Shown in pieces: positions 18,872 through 28,346 of a stretch of 64,000 nucleotides of DNA (the first letter of the stretch is position 1; every line of letters starts with the position of its first letter). The notes beneath the pieces were generated by a model. The model ran no database searches and had not been told where the DNA came from. It saw nothing but the letters and a program-made list of their open reading frames with translations. The position numbers and the translations under genes are program-made. The DNA comes from UBA4717 sp002404395 (lineage in GTDB: Bacteria; Bacillota; Clostridia; Oscillospirales; CAG-272), in NCBI GenBank assembly GCA_937902275.1, contig CALFNW010000087.1:10955-74954 (forward strand), in the 5' to 3' direction.

Positions 18872-18900
18872 ATTATACACCGATATCGGCAAAAAATCAA
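18872..18900 (-). promoter_or_regulatory. Sigma-A promoter for the SLH-SGNH gene
   Basis: On the minus strand TTGATT (18900-18895), 17-base spacer, TATAAT (18877-18872). The leader is about 30 bases. Confidence 0.8.
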
Positions 18901-18940
18901 GATAAAGTCACAAATGACCCCATATCAATTCTCTGAGACT

Positions 18941-18987
18941 GCACAGCCGACTCAAAAAGTGAACGCAAATTTTAGAGTCGGCTCTGC
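18941..18987. repeat. Inverted repeat around an AGCCGACTC core
   Basis: GCACAGCCGACTC at 18941-18953 faces GAGTCGGCTCTGC at 18975-18987, a 13-bp inverted repeat with one mismatch and a 21-base loop. It lies downstream of the cytosolic SGNH gene on the minus strand and partly overlaps the dispersed repeat. It could end that transcript, but no T-run follows. Confidence 0.45.
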
Positions 18988-19065
18988 AAAATTCGGCGCA
19001 AAATCGGGTTCTTCATTCAGCGGAGACCGCGCTTTCATGCTAAAGATATATTCTGACGTCCTTGA
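18959..19065. repeat. Dispersed ~105-bp intergenic repeat, copy 2
   Basis: Shares CAGCGGAGACCGC and a following TTTCA-GCTA with copy 3, and the AACGCAAATTTT to GTCGGCT block with copy 1. It runs into the 3' end of the cytosolic SGNH gene. Boundaries are approximate. Confidence 0.45.
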
Positions 19066-20482
19066 TCTGAGATTTTGCCCAAAATTCATGCCAATAAAGC
19101 TTAAGCCCGCCGCCGATATCACCGTGCTTTATCGCAAGTGCAAACTTCAATTCACCGTTGACAAAGACCTCCGCCCTGCAGTTTGAGACCCGCAATGCGT
19201 AAATATCATTCATTGCGGCGATCGGACAGCCGACAGAAGCGGCAATAAGCTCGCCCGAATCGTAAAGCTCAAGGCGCGAAGCAAGTCCGCAGACTCTGAG
19301 CTCAAATCTGCCGAAACTTACCGAGCTGTAGCTGTCGCGACTTCTCCCTCCGTGATTTGCCGTACGGAAATCAAAGGTCAAAAGCATTTTGTCGCTTGCA
19401 GTAATATCGGTTTTGGCACGGAGCTCACGCGGCTCGCTCTGATATCTGACGATAAATTTATTGTAATTTGTCGATATTGAGTCAATGTCGCCTTCAAAGC
19501 CGTCTTTGGTTGTCATGTCGCTTTCGTATGCAAGCTTAAAACTCTCGGATATGTCAAAATGCCCGCCAACCTTGATCTTGCAACAGTCGGTAAAGTTTCC
19601 GTCAAGCGTGTGCGCGCATACATCGGCGTCGCCCTCGGCATGCGCAAAGATCCTGCCGTATCGGTCGACCGTGCAAACTCCCGTATCGGACGAATCGAAT
19701 ACCAGAGTTTTGACATCGGCGTTATCGGGATAGACGTGCGCCGTAAGCGAGCACGCTTCTCCGACCTTAAGCGTCGCCGAATGTCTGTAAAGCTTAACGC
19801 CGTCAACCCTGACAAGCGGGTTGACACCGCTCGCGATTCTTCGCAGATTCATCGCGCGCACCGTGTCGATTATTGCATCAAACCATGCCTGCGCGATCTT
19901 TTCGTTGCCCTGCTCGGACGGGTGACCGTCATCCTCGGGAAAATCTCCCGCGGCTTTGTCAAGCGTCGGAAGCTGTACAAAGATAAAGCGCTTCCCTTTG
20001 GCGTCGGCAATGCCCGGAGCCTCATCGCGGAGAAAATCATCGAGCGGCTTATGCGAAAGCATTGACGCACCGAAGATCACCGCCTCCGGCGTGAGCTTCC
20101 AGATCTCATCAAGCAGGGCGATATAACGCTCGCCTATTTTGTCAAGCTCGATATTCTGTCCGTAATCGTTCGTGCCGATCCACAAAAGGACTATATCGGC
20201 TTTTTTTACCTCTTCGGCATATGCGGCGTTGCGCAGATTCTTTCGGACAGCTCCGCCGTGTTCTTCGGTTTCGTCGCCAATGATATATCCGCAGTTTCCG
20301 CCGTGATGCGCAAACAAACGCGGCAAACGTACATCGTCACGGCTGGTCGACGGACCGATAAAACGAAAATCGACACCGGCAGTCCAAAGCTTCTCAAACA
20401 GCTGATAGCGATATGCGCTCGGATTTCCGTCGCCCTCGGTCAGCGAATCGCCCATACAAAATATTTTCACAGTATATGGCAT
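19040..20482 (-). CDS. Cytosolic SGNH/GDSL esterase with Ig-like domain
   Basis: A 480-residue protein with no signal peptide. Residues about 1-210 are an SGNH hydrolase: MGDSLTEGDGN with the nucleophile Ser, a glycine-rich block near residue 60, WIGTNDYG, and the D-x-x-H of DDGHPSEQG. Residues about 220-305 resemble a bacterial Big_2 Ig-like domain (VDGVKLYRHSATLKVGEACS). The remainder looks like a concanavalin/LamG-type beta sandwich. Such modules usually occur on exported enzymes, so the absence of a signal is odd. It is the last gene of the beta-helix operon, 21 bases after the fifth paralog, suggesting joint action on a carbohydrate; the substrate is unknown. Confidence 0.82.
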   Translation of the reverse strand: MPYTVKIFCMGDSLTEGDGNPSAYRYQLFEKLWTAGVDFRFIGPSTSRDDVRLPRLFAHHGGNCGYIIGDETEEHGGAVRKNLRNAAYAEEVKKADIVLLWIGTNDYGQNIELDKIGERYIALLDEIWKLTPEAVIFGASMLSHKPLDDFLRDEAPGIADAKGKRFIFVQLPTLDKAAGDFPEDDGHPSEQGNEKIAQAWFDAIIDTVRAMNLRRIASGVNPLVRVDGVKLYRHSATLKVGEACSLTAHVYPDNADVKTLVFDSSDTGVCTVDRYGRIFAHAEGDADVCAHTLDGNFTDCCKIKVGGHFDISESFKLAYESDMTTKDGFEGDIDSISTNYNKFIVRYQSEPRELRAKTDITASDKMLLTFDFRTANHGGRSRDSYSSVSFGRFELRVCGLASRLELYDSGELIAASVGCPIAAMNDIYALRVSNCRAEVFVNGELKFALAIKHGDIGGGLKLYWHEFWAKSQIKDVRIYL

Positions 20483-20503
20483 TTCATTTTACCTCGAATA
20501 AAT

Positions 20504-22030
20504 TCATTGATCCTCAAAGCAGGGTTTGACCGCATCGGCACAAACGGTATAAAATTCGCTTCCGAGCTCGGTCTTGTTTTCCTCAAGTAACTTTACGCCC
20601 TCTTCACCAAACGGAATGTTGAGCAATTCCCCCGTGCCGTCAAGCGGCTTCCCGGCAGTCAGCGCATACCGCTTTCCGTTCGGCATAACATATACGTTGT
20701 GATTGAAGTTGAACTGTTCGGGACCTATGGCGCGCGCAAATACCGCATAGCAGGTGGTAAGCACGCCCACATTTTCGGAGATATTGCAGTCAATGAACCT
20801 TGTTGTGGTCTCGCCGAGTCCGCCGTAGAAAAAGTTTGCGTCCTTATTCGGACGCTGATGGCTCCACCCGTATCCCGAATACAGAGTATAATTGTGATGC
20901 AGTTTCATATTTCTGATCTCAAACCTGTACGTACCGTCATCATTCGACGCGCCGAGCCAGACCTCAAGTCCGTTGTTGGAATATTCGGTAACATTGTGGT
21001 CGAATTCAATATTTTCAAAGATCACGTCCTCGCCGCAAGGTCTGCCGCACCATTGCGTTGTCCAACAGCAGTCATATACCTGAGTGGCAAAACAGTGATG
21101 GATCCTGAAGTCGCGGCAATTTGACCAATTTTCCACCGCGTTTCCGAAGCGTACCGGGTCATTTCCGCCCGAGCTCGGACCCTGGATCGAACCGCCGATA
21201 TACCTGAACACGCAATAGCTTACGGTCACACCCACAGTATTTGCGGTACCGATACCGTGAGCACCGGCACCGAACAGTTCAAGGTTATCGACTGTCGCAT
21301 ACTTTACGTCGCCCCAAAAACCGTGACGCTTCGGGCAAAGCTCGACCGAATCAAATCTTTCGCCGGGATTTCCCTTTGACGAATACATATACACAGTATC
21401 ATCTTCCCAACTGTGGTAAAACTCAAGATCCCGATGCACGAGATACGGCTTTACCGCCGGCTCCTCCGGAGCATCGAATTTTTCAAGTCCGTTTGATACT
21501 CTGCCGATAAACATACGGGTATTTTTAACACTGTTGAGCGATACCTTGATACCCCAAGCATTGCCGCCGTTAATTACGATACATCCGATATCGGTGTCGA
21601 CTCCGGGGAGCCTGCGTTTGTATGCCCAGATGTTTTCGTTTTCGGTAGGCGACCAGCTTTCAGGTGATGAAGCATCAAGCGCAAAATTAAGTATCGGCTT
21701 AGCTCCCGAGCCGAATGCCGAGTAGGTTACACCCTCTCTGAGCATTATATCGCCGCGCGCGTTCTCATCAAGCGCAACACGGAAAAAGTCGCCGCGTCTG
21801 AACAGCAATGCGTCGCCGGGGCGGCACTCACAGGCATTCGCTCTCGTCACCGTTTTCCACGCGCTTTCGGGACTCAGACCGTCATTTTCATCGTTACCGT
21901 CGTTTGAAATATAGTAAGCGGTCCCCTTTATGTGCACATCGGTCACGGATTCAAATATTTCTTTTTTGAGCGTTTCGGCTTCGGATACATACTTTTCAAG
22001 CTTGTCAGAAGTAATATTCCCAAACTTCAT
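20504..22030 (-). CDS. Beta-helix repeat protein, array member 5
   Basis: A 508-residue right-handed parallel beta-helix protein, the most diverged of five tandem paralogs. It has the shared N-terminal block TAYYISNDGNDENDGLSPES, the ring of short His/Asn/Gly strands, YDCCWTTQWCG and GYGWSHQRPNKDANFFYG. The fold is that of pectate lyases and related polysaccharide lyases or epimerases, but no lyase signature is certain. There is no signal peptide. The ATG at 22030 is preferred over 22042 because the hairpin tail ATGGAGATT supplies the SD. It sits between array member 4 and the cytosolic SGNH gene. Confidence 0.8.
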   Translation of the reverse strand: MKFGNITSDKLEKYVSEAETLKKEIFESVTDVHIKGTAYYISNDGNDENDGLSPESAWKTVTRANACECRPGDALLFRRGDFFRVALDENARGDIMLREGVTYSAFGSGAKPILNFALDASSPESWSPTENENIWAYKRRLPGVDTDIGCIVINGGNAWGIKVSLNSVKNTRMFIGRVSNGLEKFDAPEEPAVKPYLVHRDLEFYHSWEDDTVYMYSSKGNPGERFDSVELCPKRHGFWGDVKYATVDNLELFGAGAHGIGTANTVGVTVSYCVFRYIGGSIQGPSSGGNDPVRFGNAVENWSNCRDFRIHHCFATQVYDCCWTTQWCGRPCGEDVIFENIEFDHNVTEYSNNGLEVWLGASNDDGTYRFEIRNMKLHHNYTLYSGYGWSHQRPNKDANFFYGGLGETTTRFIDCNISENVGVLTTCYAVFARAIGPEQFNFNHNVYVMPNGKRYALTAGKPLDGTGELLNIPFGEEGVKLLEENKTELGSEFYTVCADAVKPCFEDQ

Positions 22031-22042
22031 AATAATCTCCAT

Positions 22043-22057
22043 TCCGCATCATGCGGC
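22043..22057 (-). promoter_or_regulatory. Start-site mini-hairpin before beta-helix member 5
   Basis: On the minus strand GCCGCA, loop TGA, TGCGGA, preceded by TTTGA and followed by ATGGAGATTATT and the ATG at 22030. Confidence 0.65.
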
Positions 22058-22135
22058 TCAAACAAATGATCGGTATTGTACATATGCTTACAGGGCAGAC
22101 TGCCGATTTGAGCACGGCAGTCGCCCTGCGAGAGT

Positions 22136-23641
22136 TTACTTGGTTTTCTTATCAAGCAGGCTGAGCGTGTACATATTGATCCCGAAAGGCTCGGGTCTTG
22201 AAATATAGAACTCACTGCCCTTTTCAAAACCGGTAGCCACTGCCGCTTCGATATGCTCACGGTCGTACGGAGTCTTTACAAATCCGCCGATACCGTTTGA
22301 CGGATCTTTTGCGATACCGCCGATATATTTGCCCTCCTCCATGATATAAACATTGTCATGGAAGTTGTACTGACTTGGTCCGGTCGCGCAGACAAGCAAT
22401 GCATATTTTGATGTAAAGTAGTTTATGTTGTGACAGATATTGTTGTTTTCAAATTTACAGGTCACATTTGTCGCGCCGTAGAAGAAATTACCGTCCTTGT
22501 TAGTACGCTGATGGCTCCAACCGTAGCCGTTGTATCTGGTATAATTGTCATGCAGGTTCATATTGGTGATAACACCGCCGCCGTTCCAGACTTCAAGTCC
22601 GGTATTGCAGAACTCGGTGACGTTCTTGTACATCTGAACATTGTTCATGACGACCGCGCCCTGATTCTGAACCGTCCAACAGCAGTCATATACCTGAGAC
22701 GCATAGCAATAGCGGATCGTAAAGTTATCGCTCGCACCGTAGGATTCCACCGCATTTCCGAAGCGTACGCCGTAGTCCTGGTTGAAAATGTATTTTCCCT
22801 GAATGGAGCCGCCGATCCACTTGAGCACGCAATACTGCACAAGCAGATTTTTGACGGAGCCGTATCCGATACCGTGGCTTCCGGCGCCGAAGATCTCAAG
22901 ATTGTCTATTACCACATCCTCGCCGCAACCGGCAATTCCGTGACCCTTATCAACGATCTCTATGCTGTCGAAAACTTCGCCCGGGTTTCCGGAGGCGCAG
23001 TAAAGGTAAAGAGTATCGTCCTCCCAATTGTGGTAAAATTCAAGATTGTTGTGTATCGCGCTCATATCGTCAAAGCTTCCGCCCGCTGACAGATAGGTTT
23101 CAATACCGTTGAAGACCTCGCCGTTGCTCATGCGCGAGCCGTCTTTTTTCATCTGAACCTGCACGCCCCAGGCACGTCCGCCGTCGAATACGATAGTTCC
23201 GACGTCTCTTTCGTCGGGTATCTTTTCAACAAACTCGTATATATTCTCATACTTTGTTTTGATCCACTTATCGGCGCCCGAACCGTCTACCGATGCAATA
23301 AGCTTCGGCTTCGCGCCCGAACCGTATGCCGAATAAGTAACGCCCTTCTGAGTCTGCAAATGCTTTACGATCCTCCACGAATCGCCTCTTTTGAAGAATA
23401 CGCCGTCGCCTTCTTCAAAGGTAAACCCGCAAACCTTGCCGACGGTCTTCCACGGGCTTTCGGGAGAGCGTCCGTCGTTTGAGTCGTCGCCGTCTGCGGC
23501 AACATAATACTTTGTGCCCTTGACCGTTACGGTCGTAGGCGAAGTTTCGATCTCGTGGATCAGCGTTTCGGTCTCCGCCTGATACTTTGCAATCGCCGCG
23601 TCAACCTTTGTCTGGTCTTCAATAACAAATTTTTCTGCCAT
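22136..23641 (-). CDS. Beta-helix repeat protein, array member 4
   Basis: A 501-residue parallel beta-helix protein without a signal peptide. The N-terminal helix (EDQTKVDAAIAKYQAETETL) is followed by TTVTVKGTKYYVAADGDDSN and the helix core with HGIGYG, YDCCWTVQ, FCNTGLEVWNGGG and GYGWSHQRTNKDGNFFYG. It is closest to member 3 and to the middle of the SLH-anchored homolog at 28985. A 77-base stretch is identical to member 3 except for one base. The ATG at 23641 is chosen over 23647 from its spacing to GGGAGG. The function is probably carbohydrate binding or cleavage; the substrate is unknown. Confidence 0.82.
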   Translation of the reverse strand: MAEKFVIEDQTKVDAAIAKYQAETETLIHEIETSPTTVTVKGTKYYVAADGDDSNDGRSPESPWKTVGKVCGFTFEEGDGVFFKRGDSWRIVKHLQTQKGVTYSAYGSGAKPKLIASVDGSGADKWIKTKYENIYEFVEKIPDERDVGTIVFDGGRAWGVQVQMKKDGSRMSNGEVFNGIETYLSAGGSFDDMSAIHNNLEFYHNWEDDTLYLYCASGNPGEVFDSIEIVDKGHGIAGCGEDVVIDNLEIFGAGSHGIGYGSVKNLLVQYCVLKWIGGSIQGKYIFNQDYGVRFGNAVESYGASDNFTIRYCYASQVYDCCWTVQNQGAVVMNNVQMYKNVTEFCNTGLEVWNGGGVITNMNLHDNYTRYNGYGWSHQRTNKDGNFFYGATNVTCKFENNNICHNINYFTSKYALLVCATGPSQYNFHDNVYIMEEGKYIGGIAKDPSNGIGGFVKTPYDREHIEAAVATGFEKGSEFYISRPEPFGINMYTLSLLDKKTK

Positions 23642-23657
23642 AATCATTTTCCTCCCA

Positions 23658-23669
23658 CCGCGTATGCGG
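23658..23669 (-). promoter_or_regulatory. Start-site mini-hairpin before beta-helix member 4
   Basis: Stem CCGC, 4-base loop, GCGG, followed on the minus strand by TGGGAGGAAAATGATT and the ATG at 23641. The stem is shorter than in other copies. Confidence 0.4.
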
Positions 23670-23683
23670 ATAAATTATAATTT

Positions 23684-25189
23684 TTATTTGGATTTTTTCT
23701 GCGCAAGGCAGTACATATTCATGCCGAAAGGTTCTTTCTCGGTTATATAAAATTTGCCGCCCTTTTCAAAGCCGGTTGCAACCGCCGCTTCAATATGCTC
23801 GCGGTCGTACGGGGTCTGCACAAATCCGCCTTCTCCGTTTGACGGATCCTTGGCAATGCCGCCGAGATATCTGCCCTTTTCCATGAAATATACATTATCA
23901 TGGAAATTGTACTGACTCGGTCCGGTCGCGCAGACAAGCAGTGCGTTTTCGGAAGTAAAATAGTTTACATTATTCCAAACACGGTTGTTTTCATACTCGC
24001 AGTTCACGTTTGAACCGCCGTAGAAGAAGTTTCCGTCCTTGTTCGGACGCTGATGGCTCCAACCGTATCCGTTGTACCTGGTATAATTGTCATGAAGATC
24101 CATATTCTTGATCTCACCGCCGCCGTTCCAGACTTCAAGCCCGGTATTGCAGAACTCGGTGACATTTTTATACATCTTGACATTGTTCATTTTGACGGCG
24201 TCAAGGCACTGCACCGTCCAACAGCAGTCATATATCTGAGACGCATAGCAATGATGGAAAGAGATGCCGTCGCTTGAACCGTAGGATTCTACCGCATTTC
24301 CGAGCCGCGTTCCGTAGTCGCGCCCGAAAATGTACATTCCCTGAACCGAGCCGCCGATCCATCTAAGCGTGCAGTATCTGACTTCGAGATTTTTTACACT
24401 GCCGTATCCGATACCGTGACGTCCGGGGCCGAAGATCTCAATATTATCAATGACCACATCGTCGCCGCAGCCTCTGATCGCGTTGATCGCAACAAGTATT
24501 TCGATCGAACCGAACAGCTTGCCGGGATTACCGCCGCGGCAGCAGAGATAAAGCTCGCCCGTGCCGCTGAAATCATTATAAAATTCCAGATTGCCGCTGA
24601 GCGCGCCGAGATCGTCAAAAGCACCGCCGTCCGAAACATAGGTCTCAAGTCCGTTGAATACGAGTCCGTTTGCAAGGCGCTCTCCGTTCTTTTTCTTCTG
24701 AACCTGTATGCCCCATGCTTTGCCGTCGTCAAAAACAATAAGACCGACATTATGGTTAAAGTCAAAGCTTCCGGCGGTATATTTGTAAATATCCGGAAAC
24801 TCTGTCTTTTCCCACTTGTCTTCGCCCGAACCGTCGATCGAAGCGATCAGCTTAGGCTTTGCACCCGTACCGAACGCCGAGTAAGTAACGCCCTTTTTGG
24901 TCATAAGCGAGGAAGTTATACGCCACTTGTCGCCGCGCTTGAAGAACACTCCGTCGCCCTCGGCAAAGTCTTCTTTGTTTACTCGCTCAACGCTTTTCCA
25001 CGCCTTTTCAGGAGAACGTCCGTCGTTTGAGTCGTCGCCGTCTGCGGCAACATAATACTTTGTACCCTTGACCGTTACGGTCGTAGGCGAAGTCTCTATC
25101 TCCGCAATCAGCTCATCGGTTTCCTTAATATACCTTTCAAGCTCCGCGTCGATCGTTTTTTTGTCCTCGATAATAAAATTGTTTCCCAT
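23684..25189 (-). CDS. Beta-helix repeat protein, array member 3
   Basis: A 501-residue parallel beta-helix protein, cytosolic by the lack of a signal peptide. Visible blocks are GTKYYVAADGDDSNDGRSPE at about 43-62, GDGVFFKRGDKWR, HGIGYG at about 259, YDCC at 321-324, FCNTGLEVWNGGG, and HQRPNKDG at 381-388, which is invariant enough across the array to be the likely active or binding site. The start ATG at 25189 follows GGGGGA; no clear mini-hairpin is present here, unlike the neighbouring paralogs. The gap to member 4 is 42 bases. Confidence 0.82.
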   Translation of the reverse strand: MGNNFIIEDKKTIDAELERYIKETDELIAEIETSPTTVTVKGTKYYVAADGDDSNDGRSPEKAWKSVERVNKEDFAEGDGVFFKRGDKWRITSSLMTKKGVTYSAFGTGAKPKLIASIDGSGEDKWEKTEFPDIYKYTAGSFDFNHNVGLIVFDDGKAWGIQVQKKKNGERLANGLVFNGLETYVSDGGAFDDLGALSGNLEFYNDFSGTGELYLCCRGGNPGKLFGSIEILVAINAIRGCGDDVVIDNIEIFGPGRHGIGYGSVKNLEVRYCTLRWIGGSVQGMYIFGRDYGTRLGNAVESYGSSDGISFHHCYASQIYDCCWTVQCLDAVKMNNVKMYKNVTEFCNTGLEVWNGGGEIKNMDLHDNYTRYNGYGWSHQRPNKDGNFFYGGSNVNCEYENNRVWNNVNYFTSENALLVCATGPSQYNFHDNVYFMEKGRYLGGIAKDPSNGEGGFVQTPYDREHIEAAVATGFEKGGKFYITEKEPFGMNMYCLAQKKSK

Positions 25190-25246
25190 AAAAAATCCCC
25201 CACACTGTTTTTAATGTATTAGACTTCAAGCTTCTGAGCAGAGCCT

Positions 25247-26743
25247 TTAAGCAAAGCCCTTGAGCTTTCCGTATAATCTGTACATATCGTCACCGAAATT
25301 TTCGGTCAGATAAAATTTTGAGCCGCGCTCAAAGCCGGTATCAACCGCAGCCTTTACGTGCGCTTCATCATACGGCACGTCGGTAAAATGTCCCGAGCCT
25401 TCGCCCGGATTTTCCGCTACGCCGCCGAGCATTTTCCCTTCTTCCATAATGTAGATATTGTCGTGGAAATTATACTGCTTCGGCCCTGTCGCGCAAACGA
25501 GATGCGAGAACACCGATGCAAAATAATTCAGATTATTGCAGACATCGTTGTTTTTATATACAGATGTCGTGTTCTCCGCACCGTAAAAGAAATTGCCGTC
25601 CTTGCCGGGGCGCTGATGGCTGAAGCCGTAGCCGCAGTAGCGGTTAATGTTGTCATGCAGCCTCATATTTTCGATCAGCGTTCCGCTCTGCCATACCTCA
25701 AGTCCCGTGTTACAGAACTCGGCGACATTTTTGTAATAATGAATGTTTTTGAACTCGGCAGGTCCGTACTGTACGGTATAACAGCAGTCGTATACCTGCG
25801 ATGAGTAGCAATGATGGATAGTAAAGCCGTCGCAGTATCGGCTTGCCGCCTCTACCGCATTGCCGAAGCGCGTATGATAATCGCGTCCGAAGATAAACGG
25901 CTCCTGTATCGCTCCGCCTATCCATTCAAACGTGCAATAAGAGACGCTCAGATTTTCCACCGATTCTCCGCAACCGATTCCGTGCGCACCGACTCCGTAT
26001 ACCGAAAGATTGTCTATCGCAACATCCTTGACGATCCTGCCCGAAAAGCCGTGCATACGCCGGGTGATCTCAATGCTGTCAAACAGCTTTCCGGGATCGC
26101 CCTGCTTCGAGCAAAGGTATATCCCGCCGTCGTTCCAATCATGATAAAACTCAAGGTCATTCTTTAATCCGTGATAATCGGGAAGCGGATCGTTGCAGTC
26201 ACCGATCCATTCACGGCCGTTGAATACCCGTCCGTTGTTCAGACGGTTGCCGCTTTTGGTTCCGGAGACCTTGATCCCCCACAGCGCACCGCCGTTTATT
26301 ACTATCATCGACGCGTCATACTCAAAACCCGTAAAGCGCCTGTTGTATACAAACACGTCCTCACGGTCGGTCGGAAGCCAGCTTCCCTCGCCCGATGCGT
26401 CAAGCGAAAATATCAAAAGCGGCTTTTTGCCTTCTCCGTAAGTAGAATAAGTAACTCCGTTCTTGATGAAAACCGATTCTTCGGAGCGGAAGCGTTCTCC
26501 CCGTTTGAACAGCACTGCGTCTCCCTGCCTTAAGTCTGCTTGATTCACCATCGCTATGCTTTTCCATGCGCGCTCGGGAGAAGCGCCGTCGTTTGAATCG
26601 TCCCCGAACTCGGAAACATAATAGGCTTTGCCCGTATAAGTAATATCCGTTTTTGAATTTTTGATTTCGGAAATAAGCGTATCGGTTGCTTCAATGCACT
26701 TTTCAATAAAACGATCGTCCGTCTTGTGTAATATTTTTTCCAT
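25247..26743 (-). CDS. Beta-helix repeat protein, array member 2
   Basis: A 498-residue parallel beta-helix protein of the same family without a signal peptide. It keeps GKAYYVSEFGDDSNDGASPE, YDCCYTVQYG, FCNTGLEVWQSG and GYGFSHQRPGKDGNFFYG. With member 1 it forms a subgroup carrying YCGYGFSHQRP in place of YNGYGWSHQRP and the C-terminal FGDDM-(Y/F)-(R/K)-L. It is expected to bind or cleave a carbohydrate ligand slightly different from that of members 3 and 4. AAAGGAG lies 6 bases before the ATG. Confidence 0.82.
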   Translation of the reverse strand: MEKILHKTDDRFIEKCIEATDTLISEIKNSKTDITYTGKAYYVSEFGDDSNDGASPERAWKSIAMVNQADLRQGDAVLFKRGERFRSEESVFIKNGVTYSTYGEGKKPLLIFSLDASGEGSWLPTDREDVFVYNRRFTGFEYDASMIVINGGALWGIKVSGTKSGNRLNNGRVFNGREWIGDCNDPLPDYHGLKNDLEFYHDWNDGGIYLCSKQGDPGKLFDSIEITRRMHGFSGRIVKDVAIDNLSVYGVGAHGIGCGESVENLSVSYCTFEWIGGAIQEPFIFGRDYHTRFGNAVEAASRYCDGFTIHHCYSSQVYDCCYTVQYGPAEFKNIHYYKNVAEFCNTGLEVWQSGTLIENMRLHDNINRYCGYGFSHQRPGKDGNFFYGAENTTSVYKNNDVCNNLNYFASVFSHLVCATGPKQYNFHDNIYIMEEGKMLGGVAENPGEGSGHFTDVPYDEAHVKAAVDTGFERGSKFYLTENFGDDMYRLYGKLKGFA

Positions 26744-26756
26744 AATAATCTCCTTT

Positions 26757-26769
26757 CCGGTCAGGCCGG
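26757..26769 (-). promoter_or_regulatory. Start-site mini-hairpin before beta-helix member 2
   Basis: Stem CCGG with a 5-base loop and CCGG, followed by AAAGGAGATTATT and the ATG at 26743. The stem is short, but the tail matches the other copies. Confidence 0.4.
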
Positions 26770-26851
26770 TAAAAATAATAACAGTATGAATTTTCCCCCC
26801 ACACTGATATTACGTGTTACCCACGCTTTACCCCGAACACGCTTTCATTCC

Positions 26852-28318
26852 CTATAGGCATAACTTAAACATATCGTCTCCGAAATTTTCGGTCACATAA
26901 AACTCTGAGCCGCGTTCAAAACCGGTGTCAACTGCCGCTTTTACCGATTCGTCATCGTACAGTATCTCCGCCTTTTCCGAATTACCGTGGCTCGGGCAGG
27001 TCGATATTCCGCCGAGGTGTTTGCCCTCCTCCATAACATACAGATTATCATGGAAATTGTACTGATCCGCGCCCGTTGCATGAACGAGCAACGCATAGTA
27101 CGAGGAAAAATAATTTATATTGTGGCAAATATCGTTGTTTATATATGTGCTTGTAACGTCGCGTGCACCGTAAAAAAAGTTTCCGTCCTTGTTAGGACGC
27201 TGATGGCTGAAGCCGTAGCCGCAATAACGGGTAATGTTATCATATAACTTCATGTTTTCAAGCCTGCCGCCCTTAAGCCAGATCTCCAAACCCGTGTTGC
27301 AGAATTCCGCGACATTTCCGCACATTTCAATATCGATCATCGACACCGCCGCTCCGTATTGCACCGTGTAGCAGCAGTCAAATATCTGCGACGAACAGCA
27401 GTTTTTGATCCGCAAACGGTTGCCGTAGTGGAACTGAACGGCGTTTCCGTATCGCGTATGATAATCGCGGTCGAAAATAAACCTGCCCTGGATCGAACCT
27501 CCGATAAATCTGAAACAGCAGTTCTGAACCGTGACGTTTTCAGAGACACAAAATCCGATGCCGTGCGAGCCGGTGCCGAAAACCGCAAGATTATCGACCA
27601 CCACATTTTTACCCTCACCGTCGATCCCATGACCCTTATCCGAAAGCTCTATAGAACCAAACCGCTCGCCGGGATTGCCGTGCGCACTGTAAAGATATAT
27701 GAGATCATCGCTCGGATCATGGAAAAATTCAAGATCGGCGTGCAGATCGCGGTATCCCGAGAATTCCGAATTGTCGGGAGCAATAAATTCAAGTCCGTTA
27801 AACACTCTGCCGTTATCAAGTCTGTGACCGTTTTTGCGCTCGCTGACCTTTATTCCCCAAGCACGCCCGTTGTCAAAAATTATCAGTCCGACATCACGCT
27901 CGTCGGCAGGTATTGCCTCGGTAAATCTGTACACACATGGACAATCGGTTTTAATCCAACGCTCCTTACCGTCAGCACAGACCGAGCAGACGATAACAGG
28001 CTTTTCGCCTTCTCCGTATGCCGAATAGGTGACGCCTGCCTTGGCGTGGAGCGGCTCAACCGTTCTGAAGCGGCAACCGCGCTCAAAAAGCACCCCGTCT
28101 CCCCCGGAAAGCTCTGCCGCATTGACCCGCTCAATGCTTCTCCATGCATTCTCGGGTGTTTTTCCGTCGCACGAATCGTCGCCGTGCTCGGAAACATAGT
28201 AAGCATTGCCGCAAAACTTCACCTCGGTCGAAGATGCAAGTATTTCGCTTATCCGCTTCTCGCATTTTTCATTCAGACGCGCAATAAAACTCGCGTCGGC
28301 TTTCTTTAAGAACTGCAT
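26852..28318 (-). CDS. Beta-helix repeat protein, array member 1
   Basis: A 488-residue parallel beta-helix protein and the promoter-proximal gene of the array. The N-terminus MQFLKKADASFIARLNEKCE has no signal peptide. It carries GNAYYVSEHGDDSCDGKTPE, YDCC-like FDCCYTVQYG, FCNTGLEIWLKGG and GYGFSHQRPNKDGNFFYG, the latter shared by all members. Cysteines are frequent, consistent with a reduced cytosolic location. A transcript from 28629-28657 would run ~300 bases before reaching this start and could continue through five paralogs and an esterase. Confidence 0.82.
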   Translation of the reverse strand: MQFLKKADASFIARLNEKCEKRISEILASSTEVKFCGNAYYVSEHGDDSCDGKTPENAWRSIERVNAAELSGGDGVLFERGCRFRTVEPLHAKAGVTYSAYGEGEKPVIVCSVCADGKERWIKTDCPCVYRFTEAIPADERDVGLIIFDNGRAWGIKVSERKNGHRLDNGRVFNGLEFIAPDNSEFSGYRDLHADLEFFHDPSDDLIYLYSAHGNPGERFGSIELSDKGHGIDGEGKNVVVDNLAVFGTGSHGIGFCVSENVTVQNCCFRFIGGSIQGRFIFDRDYHTRYGNAVQFHYGNRLRIKNCCSSQIFDCCYTVQYGAAVSMIDIEMCGNVAEFCNTGLEIWLKGGRLENMKLYDNITRYCGYGFSHQRPNKDGNFFYGARDVTSTYINNDICHNINYFSSYYALLVHATGADQYNFHDNLYVMEEGKHLGGISTCPSHGNSEKAEILYDDESVKAAVDTGFERGSEFYVTENFGDDMFKLCL

Positions 28319-28331
28319 AATGCTCTTTCAT

Positions 28332-28346
28332 ATCGGCGAAGCCGAC
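28332..28346 (-). promoter_or_regulatory. Start-site mini-hairpin before beta-helix member 1
   Basis: On the minus strand GTCGGC, loop TTC, GCCGAT, preceded by CTGA and followed by ATGAAAGAGCATT and the ATG at 28318. The upstream sequence resembles that before sbcD and the 49694 gene. Confidence 0.65.

Noticed and set aside
22136..25189. Assembly duplication of one beta-helix gene
   Set aside because: Members 3 and 4 differ at many residues throughout except in one 77-base patch, so they are true paralogs.
27359..28309. A 316-codon open frame on the plus strand
   Set aside because: Antisense to beta-helix member 1; similar shadows occur over the other paralogs at matching positions, as expected for mirrored codon bias.
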